In this document: one piece after another, positions 11,869 to 19,388 of the stretch
Layout of the letters: each line of letters begins with the position of its first letter
Numbering within the stretch: position 1 is the first letter of the stretch
DNA from: Lasiosphaeris hirsuta
Lineage: Eukaryota; Ascomycota; Sordariomycetes; Sordariales; Lasiosphaeriaceae
Direction of reading: 5' to 3'
Assembly (NCBI GenBank): GCA_030549175.1
Contig: JAUKUA010000003.1
Location: 1,364,001-1,428,000, forward strand
Length of the DNA: 64,000 nucleotides
Made by a program: the position numbers and the translations under genes
Notes under the pieces: generated by a model
Database searches by the model: none
The model's input: only the letters and a program-made list of their open reading frames with translations
Told to the model about the DNA's origin: nothing

Positions 11869-12270
11869 TTAAATCTTGCTCATCAACGAAGCCCCGCCAT
11901 CCAACGTCACCGCCGCCAGGTGCCCCGACAGGTGATGTAGACCCGCCTTACTGGCGCTGTAGGCGAACGTCAGCAGCAGCGGCACCCGCAGCCCGTCGAT
12001 GCTGCCGATGTGGATCACGCGCCCGGGGTCGACCGCGGGCGCGGACGAGGACGCGGCCCCGGCGGCCTCGAGCAGCGGCGTTAGCGTGAAGACGCGCTGT
12101 AGGTTGAGTACAAAGCCTCGACTGATCATCAACCCGAGGCCTTTGGCGCCGCCGGTCACGAGGACGACTTTGCCCTGTGGGTGTCAGGTACGGGGGTATG
12201 AGCGGGGGAGCAAGGTGGGGGGGGGTACCTGAACGCCGAATAGGCTGTTGATATCGAGCTTGGGGTCCAT
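11869..12270 (-). CDS. Short-chain dehydrogenase/reductase, drastically shortened (115 aa)
   Basis: Exon 1 (12270-12229) and exon 2 (12174-11869) flank a 54-nt intron with clean GTACCC and CCCACAG borders. Start and stop codons are intact. The product has the SDR cofactor loop (VLVTGGAKGLGLMIS, about residues 18-32), the active-site Ser stretch (IHIGSIDGLRVP), the YSASK catalytic motif, and a C-terminal LDGGASL end. Two blocks that every classical SDR has are absent: the stretch between the first helix and the LNLQRVFTLT helix (including the NNAG motif; junction near 12109), and the substrate loop between YSASK and the terminal DGG (junction near 11914). Both losses keep the frame. Classical members are about 250-300 residues. 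The closest recognisable group is the fungal 3-oxoacyl-reductase/RhlG-like SDRs. It is probably inactive, whether still expressed or a recent pseudogene. Confidence 0.7.
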
Positions 12271-12773
12271 CTTGATTTTGTCTGTGAATATCCGACACTA
12301 TCCGCCTTCCCGGTGCAATGTCATACACCGGATTGAGGACATGAGAGCGTTGTGAAGGCCGCTCCTGGGATCGCAGGGTGTTGTCGCTGGTGAATTTGAG
12401 CCGAGGGGCCAGCCAATCGTAGAAATGCATGATGTTGAAAGCTGCTCTCATTCATGAACTGGAATATATGGGTATGAAATGAACATACGGAGCTTTACAA
12501 GTATTCGATCATGTCAACTCAACCAAGGACTAGGCGCAGTTGGAACACGTTGTTGTCAGGCTAGCAACCCCAACCCCCCTATCCGCCGCCTCCCATTCAC
12601 CAGGCAAATCATACCAACGCCACACTCCCACCCGGGATTGAGGATCCTTCAACACTACCTCCCCTTCCATATCAACCCCATATTCCCACATCTCCCCCCC
12701 CCACAAAAAAAACCCCCCCCGCAGAACCACCCATCACACCCTTCACCAAGCCAAAAAAAGAAATCGAAAAAAA
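12271..12773. other. Divergent intergenic region between the SDR and methyltransferase genes
   Basis: About 500 bases separate two divergent start codons. The right half is very C-rich on the plus strand, with A-runs just before 12774, a typical fungal core promoter/leader composition. I see no gene and no clear TATA box. Confidence 0.55.
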
Positions 12774-13709
12774 ATGACCACCCCTCCTCCCCCCTCAACC
12801 TCCTCCTCCCCCGCCCCGTCCCTCGGCCGCCTGCAATCCACCTTCGTCGACCACCCCTTCTCGGCCCACGGCCCACAATGGGATCTACTATGGCGCGAGG
12901 CGTACACACCGTGGGACCGGAACGGGCCCTCGCTGGCCCTCGCCGACCTCCTCGCCTCCCAGCCCGCCCTCTTCCCGCGCCCGCTCCAGGGCAGGAAGGC
13001 GCTGGTCCCGGGCTGCGGCCGAGGCCACGACGCGCTGCTACTCCGCGCCTTCGGGTACGTCGTCGTCGGCTTCGACTTCTCCGAGGCGAGCCTCAAGGCC
13101 GCGGTCGAGAACCAGCTCAAGGCCGGGCGCGAGCCCGAGTATGCGCCCCGTGAAGGGGGCGGGGGGACGGTGCGGTGGGTGAGGGGCGACTTTTTTGAGG
13201 AGGAGCAGGGGGAGCTGGTGGCGGGGGGGTTTGATTTGATCTTTGATTACACTGTGAGTTCTCGTCTACTTTCACGTCTATTTGTCTATCACTGTGTGGA
13301 TGTGCGTGAACGCCGAACAGGGGCTGAGCGTTGACACTGTCAGTTCTTCTGCGCCCTGCCCCCCGAGGCACGGCCAAAGTGGGCTAAGAGGATGTCGGAG
13401 CTGCTCAACCCGGACGGCGGCCGGCTCGTCTGTCTCGAGTGGCCCCTGACCAAGCCGGCATCGACCGGAGGGCCGCCATGGGGCGTTACTGTCGAAGCTT
13501 ACGCCGCCCATCTCAGCCATCCCGGCGAGGATCTGACCTACAACGAAAACGGTCTGGTAGCGTCTTCCGTGCCAAGAACGCCGTCCCCCTCGGCCCTTGA
13601 GCAACTTGGCCGGTTCAAACCAACCAGGACGCACGAGGCGGGGTGTGACGCGGAGGGTAATGTACTCGACTTCATCTCCGTCTGGGCCCATCCATCCCAG
13701 CCCTCATAA
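12774..13709 (+). CDS. TPMT-family thiol/thiopurine S-methyltransferase-like protein
   Basis: Two exons (12774-13253, 13344-13709) with a 90-nt intron (GTGAGT donor, GTCAG acceptor) give 281 residues. The N-terminus reads WDLLWREAYTPWDRNGPS, the typical WEx2Wx6PWD-type entry of plant HOL and bacterial TPMT-like methyltransferases. It is followed by the SAM-binding loop ALVPGCGRGHDALLL and FDFSEASLKAA, then FDLIFDYTFFCALPP and the LVCLEWPL strand. Members transfer methyl groups from S-adenosylmethionine to thiols or halides in the cytosol; the substrate here cannot be told from sequence. It starts 504 bases from the divergent SDR gene and ends 77 bases before the stop codon of the convergent OTU gene, so the two 3' untranslated regions probably overlap. 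Confidence 0.88.
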
Positions 13710-13786
13710 GTAGAATCCCTGCTCCTCGATGGGAAGAAGCAAATAACAAGCGTTGTCCCGACCAAGTCGCCCAGCCTCTGTATCCG

Positions 13787-14734
13787 TCAAGCGGTCGCCT
13801 TCCTGAGCGAATTATAGTGCTCCCCCAGCCCATACCCATGCCTGTAGTACGCCAACCACAAAGTCTTCCTCTCCGCATCCGCCCCCTGCGGCGCAACCAC
13901 CTCGGTCCGTCGGTCCTGCACCACCCTGATCTCGACGCCATACGCGTTCGCCAGCGCATTGAGCTCCAACTGCCCGCCCCACTCGGCCGTGTCCCGGATC
14001 TTGGCCACGTAGGTCTTCAGCGGCTCCTCCAGGAAGCCCGCGAAATCATCCTCGTGCTGCTGCATGTACTCGGCTGCGGTCCGCCGCACCACCTTGTACG
14101 GCATCGTGACCTTGGCCTCGCCCTCCCCTGCCGCCGCCACGACGGGGATCCCGTTGGCCGCGAGCTGGTCCGCCACCGCCGAGAACAGGCAGTGTCCGTC
14201 CGGCTCGATGTCCTTCTCGCGCAGCGAGTGCGCCTTGAATTCTTTCAGCATGTGCGCCTTCTCGATCCCGCGGTGGTCGATCATCCCCGCCGCCTCCGTC
14301 TCCGCGGCGGCGGCCGCTGCTTCTTGCTCCGCGGCACGGCGAGCGAGGCGTTCTTTTTGCCGGTTGCGTTTCTTCCCTCCGGACTGGGATTGGTCGTCCG
14401 TCGGGGAAGAGGAGATTGTGGTTTCGGCGAGTTTGGATGTGAGGGTTGATGTTGCCGCGTCGGGGGTTGTGTCGCCGGGCTCGTCTTGTGGTGGTGGGGG
14501 CACTGGTGTGTCGTCACTGACTTTTGGTTTCGACTGCGGCTCGCCTCCTGCGGTAAATTTTTGTAGTTCCTCTTCGTGCCGTGTCTTTAGCTCGCGCTCA
14601 AGCTGAGCACACTCTTCATTGACACCCTTCCTCGTCTTTTTGGTCGCGTTTTTCTTCTTGTTGGTGACGCGCGATTGGAGCTCTTTTTGCTCCTTCCTGT
14701 GCCGTGCCTGCATCTGCTCCGCGGTGTCCTCCAT
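13787..14734 (-). CDS. otu2: OTU-domain deubiquitinase, Otu2/OTUD6 type
   Basis: This is a single-exon minus-strand gene of 315 residues. Residues 1-60 form a charged helical region. About 60-125 is low complexity with Ser/Thr/Pro. Residues 120-150 hold a basic, Ala-rich helix (KKRNRQKERLARRAAEQEAA). The OTU domain spans about 165-312. The catalytic Cys182 lies in EPDGHCLFSAVADQL, with Asp179 nearby, and the catalytic His306 in LGEHYNSL. This architecture (helical N-terminus plus C-terminal OTU) is that of yeast Otu2 and human OTUD6A/B, ubiquitin proteases linked to ribosome ubiquitination. All expected active-site residues are present, so it should be active. Its stop codon faces that of the methyltransferase gene. 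Confidence 0.9.
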   Translation of the reverse strand: MEDTAEQMQARHRKEQKELQSRVTNKKKNATKKTRKGVNEECAQLERELKTRHEEELQKFTAGGEPQSKPKVSDDTPVPPPPQDEPGDTTPDAATSTLTSKLAETTISSSPTDDQSQSGGKKRNRQKERLARRAAEQEAAAAAAETEAAGMIDHRGIEKAHMLKEFKAHSLREKDIEPDGHCLFSAVADQLAANGIPVVAAAGEGEAKVTMPYKVVRRTAAEYMQQHEDDFAGFLEEPLKTYVAKIRDTAEWGGQLELNALANAYGVEIRVVQDRRTEVVAPQGADAERKTLWLAYYRHGYGLGEHYNSLRKATA

Positions 14735-15486
14735 ATTAGCGGTGCAGTGATGGGCGCGTGCAGGTGCTCTCGGGAGATGGCAGATCCGCCGAGATTATGT
14801 CGCGGAACGCGGTCGAGGGCAAGTCCCTGGACGAGTCCGGGCTGATTGTTAGAAATGTATGGTGGGGTAATGGCGGGGGAGCCGAGGGTTAGGTGACCTC
14901 ATGCCCCCAGTCATCACCACTCCAGCCAACCCGGCGCAAACTCGAGTCTTTCTCACAGCCCAGACAACAAGGCTCATAGGGCACGTACGCTGAGCTGGGC
15001 ACGTGTTACTTACCGTAGAGCCCATCTAATAAATTAGCTACGAAATCACAATATTAACTTTTTAATCGCTAATTATACAAAACCTATCTATCTATTGTGT
15101 AGATATGAAAATACTACTCGGAGGTTAATATTTGTACGGGCTTTCTAGTGATACAATGTTTTAAAAACTAAATAAGGGATATGTAGATTTCTAGCACCAA
15201 GGCTTTATTTCGCTGGTATTACCGGTACCATAAAACCCATCTTCTTCTTCTCTATTACTATAAGATTAAAAATGCTATAAAATATGTTATAGTATAGGTT
15301 AAGTTTTATCATTTAGGTATGATATCTACTGGACGCCTTGTCACCAGAGCTGGCTTCCGAAACCCCCCTCATTTCTCCAAACTGACTTCATCCCCTGGGA
15401 GGGTCAATGTATCCTAACCCAAATCTCCCTATGGTCATTTGATCTTTGCCCCGACTGAAGTTGAGCCAGCTGCTTGAGGCCTTGAC
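14735..15486. other. Upstream region of the OTU gene followed by an AT-rich island
   Basis: The first 280 bases are ordinary GC-rich promoter-like sequence for the OTU gene. From about 15020 to 15345 the composition switches abruptly to AT-rich with many TA steps and no open frames. That is what repeat-induced point mutation or long-neutral decay leaves in such genomes. The NACHT pseudogene starts 140 bases later. Confidence 0.6.
15020..15345. repeat. AT-rich, TA-enriched island, probable mutated repeat relic
   Basis: This stretch of about 325 bases is far more AT-rich than its flanks, rich in TA, TAT and ATA, with stops in all frames. No element could be named. A second island of the same kind lies at 18480-18740 on the other side of the NACHT pseudogene. 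Confidence 0.5.
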
Positions 15487-16677
15487 ATGGACCCTCTAAG
15501 TCTCCTCGGCATCGCGGCCGCCGTTGTCCAGTTTGTCAACTTCAGCAGCCGACTCTTGATGCGCACATGGGATGTCTACCAAAAGAGAGAAGACATCGCG
15601 AGAGAGAAGGAAGAGCTAGCTCAGATTGCCGACGACTTATCGACGTTTTCCAATACCGTTCGCGGGGCCTCTGCGAGGCGAGGATGTGAGGATGAGTCCA
15701 CCCCTTCCGAGGCTCGGTTTGTGGAGGTGTGCAGGGAATGCGACAAGATCACGGCGGAGTTTCACAACGTCTTAGCCACAGATTGGGCACGCGTTCATCA
15801 AGGTCTGCCTTGATCGAGAACAAAATAACTGGATTTGCCCTTGCCGCGAAGTGGACTGACTCTTCAAGATCACAATGATGAAGGACCGCCTTGACAAGCT
15901 GAACCAAAGAATGATGTCTGGGCTTTTATTCTCCCTCTAGTAGGTTGGCTCCTGAGTTCTTAGCCGAATCGGCCATAGCTCATACTACTGTTTGAGGCAA
16001 TAATCCAAGCGGACGGAGTAAAGAGAACTGTACTTTTCGGATCAGATGGAAGTCGTCTTGTCGCTACTTAGGCGAGTCGATGAGGCCGTCAAGAAGCACA
16101 GCAATCGGGAATCGGATTCAGGATCACGGCCGGCCAGACTGCTGAAGGTGGTCAACGACATTGAGAATGAATATAAATCCAGACGTTGACCGGGGTTTCC
16201 AAAGTCGACAACGCCACTTTCGAAGCATTGGTTTCGGCCGGAGAGTCGACTAATATGTCGAGACTTGCCGATGATGCATACAAACTCACGAGTAATAGCA
16301 CATGGGAAACCCGTCAAATCAAGGAGGAGCTGCTCGAGTCACTCTGGCACAGGGATTGGAAATTGGATCATTCCATGGGCATCTTCCAGGACGATTGCAG
16401 TGACGCAAGTGGAGGCACTCACAAAGGCTTTCCCTTCAACGCTCCGCTTTGAGGCCTACGATAAAAGAGAAGAAGCGGTTGCACAGACTTTTGATACGAC
16501 TTATGAATGGGTGTTTAGCCGCGACGCCAAACAGAAGGACGGCAAACCCATGCGGTCAAGGCTGCCACAGTGGTTGGAAGGTCAAGCCGGGCGTCCGTAC
16601 TGGATCACCGGAGAGCCTGGTTCGGGGAAATCAGCCATCATGAAGTTCATTCACAACCATCCCGCGCTCCGAAAACC

Positions 16678-16702
16678 ATCTCTCTCTCTCTCTCTCTCTC
16701 TG
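16678..16702 (+). repeat. (TC)n microsatellite
   Basis: A run of about eleven TC units within the NACHT pseudogene, just after the Walker A segment. It reads as a Ser-Leu run in the surviving frame and is probably an expansion after the gene was released from selection. Confidence 0.8.
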
Positions 16703-16867
16703 AGCCGCACCATTGCCTCTCATAGTTACCAGGTACTACGCGTGGAACTCCGGGTTCAACATGCAGAAGTCGTGGGACGACTTGATGATGACAGTGTTGA
16801 TGCAGATCCTGGACGAAAGGCCATCATTGCTGCCAATACTCTGTCCGGTATCAAACAAGGAGGATAG

Positions 16868-17390
16868 ACCAGTAGGAAGGCTGTCGAGAGAATGGATTGT
16901 AGCTCGGTAATGTTGCGCCCTTCTGTCACGGCAACCAAAAGCTCACTGACGACAACCGACACCCAAAGGAACCACTCCCTCCGCCTTTACTACTATGTCC
17001 TGGCACAAATTGGCCATTCCCTATCCATAGAGGTGTTTCAGCTCTGTGTAGCCCCTGTTACTTTTGAAATTCTTCTCGACCTAAGTCATCATGTCGTCTC
17101 CAGTTAGCAGATGCATTTGCAGCATCGGGCTTTCGTGAAAAGAATCGTCAAACTCCGTCCATGGCCGACTGGCGACACAAATCTTGATCCCGCCGCTTTG
17201 GGCACTCATCAAGTTGCGTATGCGGTCCACTATTTGCGAAGGCGGCATCTCAAACTCACCAAGGCTATCAATGAGGAGGAAAGAGTTTGATCGATGGCCG
17301 TGACCTCCACTCACGCTGGAGGGCTGCAAAGGATTCTTCAAGCTCCCAAGTTTCCCATGATGGGAGCTGCTTCGTATCGAGAAGTATCCG
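16868..17390 (-). pseudogene. Inverted central NACHT segment
   Basis: Read on the minus strand from about 17390 down, this block gives, in family order, PSWETWELEESFAAL, the Walker B-like strand FLLIDSLGEFE (17281-17249), ICVASRPWTEFDDSF, RGYTELKHLY, LCQDIVVKAEGV and VVSELLVAVTEGRN ending near 16882. These are the parts missing between the plus-strand segments ending near 16856 and restarting near 17407. Several frame changes and stops occur inside. The breakpoints are bracketed to about 16857-16882 and 17375-17406; I saw no long inverted repeats at them. Confidence 0.82.
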
Positions 17391-18479
17391 AAGAAGTGCC
17401 CAACGTCTCATCTGGGACAGGATTCCACTCAATCTCCGACGAGAAGCTTCGGCCGCCATTCAGATGGTTCGAGCAGCCTGGGGGGGGGGGGAGGGGGCTT
17501 ACCGTGGTTCACCTTGTGGCTCGCAGATGAAGCAAGATCCATGCAAACCGTTGACCCTGTTCTTTCTCTGGACATAAGACATTACGCATTCCGAGCCCTT
17601 CAAAGACGACTTGCAGCTCGTACACGAGGCATTCTGGAGGTTCGAGCCGACAGCCACGTCAGCTTTGCCCATAGAACCGCACATGACTGGGCAACGCAGC
17701 CGGAGGTTTGGGAGCGAATATGTTCGATATATGAGGGAGGTTTCGACCCTTTCATAGTGCTCTTCGAAGCCGAGGTGTTGCGAAAGCGCGACAAAGAAAC
17801 CGCCACAAACTACTCGCACAGCACGTTCTGGGACGCTATCATCAGGGCGCTATTCTATGCAAGTCGAGTCACCTGCTGTCGGCAAGACCGGCTTGTCAAA
17901 CTCCTTGACGAACTCGACACCGCAACTACGCACAGCTACAAGATTGCGCAGAAGGCTTGGCCTACCAGCTATTGCATCGATCCCGACTCGTCGACAGCCC
18001 ATTAGTCATTGTTACCGGATCCTTCCTCTGGTCGTAGCGAGAACGGTCAACACCTTCCTGGGAATAACGGCTCAATCTGCGCTGCTTCCATTTCTCAAGG
18101 CTGAAACTAAAGCCGATAAAAGCTGACTAAACCAACGTACCACAGGCGTGGGCCTCCTAGAGTGCGCTGTTCTTGGATATAGATATTTCCTACCCCCGAT
18201 TCCTCACTTCTCTCCTCCAAATGGGTTCCCCAGCATTAGCCTTGAACTAAGGCTCGAGACAGTTCACTTTCTTGAGAAAGGTGTTGATTTCTCACGTGTG
18301 CACAGCCGATCCGGTCCAGTCGACCTCAAGACAGTGGTTCAAGAGATCGTTCAGATGGATACTGGTACTGAGGAGAAGGAGTACTGAGGAGAAGTGGCTG
18401 AACTACTGGCGAGGAAGAAGACAATGTTCCACCGTTCGAAATCACTGTTTAGACATATTCGATTCCTCAGCTGGTAACT

Positions 18480-18740
18480 AATATTAGGAGGTACCTATCC
18501 TCCATATTATGAATTGTTCTCCAATAAGTATCTCTTTTCTTTCGAGTCACTATATCTAAGATGGTAAGAGCTTAATAACATCCTCGTCCTCTGCATCTCT
18601 ATCTCTTATAATACTACATTAAATAACTTTCTAAAGAAGGTACCTAGGTTTAATTAGGTTCAGTAATACCTTAGGAACTATCATCTTATTAAATCTAAAG
18701 CTAATAATATCATTCTTCAAGTTATTATTTATATATCATA
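18480..18740. repeat. AT-rich island, probable mutated repeat relic
   Basis: About 260 bases of TA-rich sequence with stops in every frame. It begins with a short inverted repeat (AGGAGG ... CCTCC at 18487-18503) and abuts the 5S rRNA relic. It resembles the island at 15020-15345 in composition, but I could not align the two by eye. Confidence 0.5.
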
Positions 18741-18829
18741 ACATACGTTTCCATCCTTTTTAAGAGGGCCGACGGTAGTAGGTAGTAGTTCGGAAGGTGA
18801 CGACCAGCGAATCCCTGGTGTTGTATGTT
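18741..18829 (+). pseudogene. 5S rRNA relic, internally deleted
   Basis: The 3' half is nearly a standard filamentous-fungal 5S rRNA: a GTAGTAGTT stretch, GGTGACGACCAGCGAATCC (18796-18814), then a GTTGTATGTT end (18820-18829) followed by a T-run terminator. The left end keeps ACATACG, the usual 5S start, at 18741. In between, about 30 bases are missing compared with the roughly 118-base gene, and several positions differ. 5S genes are dispersed singly in Neurospora and relatives, so an isolated copy is expected. The damage to the 5' half, including the left part of the internal control region, makes it a pseudogene. Confidence 0.75.
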
Positions 18830-19388
18830 TTTTGTCCTTTAATTTTGCCTTAAAATAAGAAACTCCCCGAGCTTGATAGCATTGTAGTTGTGAATGAATA
18901 TTTGCAAAACGACCTAGTTAAACAACTATCTCATTAGAGAGATCATTTTACCACACCAAACCACGTAATACATCACATGACTCATCAGCCAACACCTATC
19001 CATTTCACCCCTATACTACTGCGACCTTGCAAGTATTCGCATGCAGGCTGCAATCCACAATGCCAAAGCTATCAACACTAAACAACCCTAGGTCACCACG
19101 ACACCCAAAAGCAAGTCAGTTGCTCGCTCTCCTCAGGGTAGTCTAGGGACAGCATCGTAACAGAAAGCTAGGATAAAAAACCGCCCCCCCCCCTTGAAAA
19201 CAACCAGACACACCCCTAGAGCGCCTCATCTCGTCCGGTCGTTCATTCTGTCTCCAAAAAGAGAAAAAAAGCAAACAGTCCAAACAAAGGGTAAATAATC
19301 CCCGTCATCAATCAATCGACATAGACTTCGTTTCCACTTCCGCCATAACTTCTTCCCACATCCCCTTGGGGCAACAAGAGAAGGACAG
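18830..19388. other. Intergenic between the 5S relic and the coiled-coil gene
   Basis: No gene is seen. The stretch is AT-richer than average at first, with a C-run at about 19182-19193. The right end is the 3' untranslated region of the minus-strand coiled-coil gene. Confidence 0.6.

Larger units (their letters stand above)
15487..18387 (+). pseudogene. NACHT NTPase (fungal NLR-type) pseudogene with inverted middle
   Basis: Pieces of one protein family are recognisable in order, but in several frames and two orientations. On the plus strand, 15487-15810 gives the N-terminal module (MDPLSLLGIAAAVVQFVNFS). 15880-15940 and 16040-16190 give helical fragments (LNQRMMSGLLFSL, RRVDEAVKKHSNRES) broken by stops. 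16450-16860 gives the NACHT start with Walker A GEPGSGKS (16610-16633) and YYAWNSGFNMQKSWDDLM. The next part of the domain is found only on the minus strand (about 16868-17390). The plus strand resumes at 17407 with LIWDRIPLNLRREASA and runs to FAHRTAHDWA and beyond about 18100. Such genes are STAND/NLR-like receptors involved in fungal allorecognition and cell death. Frame breaks, stops and the inversion make this copy non-functional. Confidence 0.88.

Noticed and set aside
12479..13153. 224-codon frame overlapping the methyltransferase start
   Set aside because: The C-terminal half is an Arg/Pro-rich out-of-frame reading of the methyltransferase exon, and the N-terminal half is promoter C-tracts.
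13817..14449. 210-codon frame antisense to the OTU gene
   Set aside because: Shadow of the OTU deubiquitinase, which carries all catalytic residues on the minus strand.
15487..15810. Treating the 108-codon frame as an intact small protein
   Set aside because: It matches only the N-terminal module of NACHT proteins and is followed by the rest of the decayed gene in other frames, so it is part of the pseudogene.
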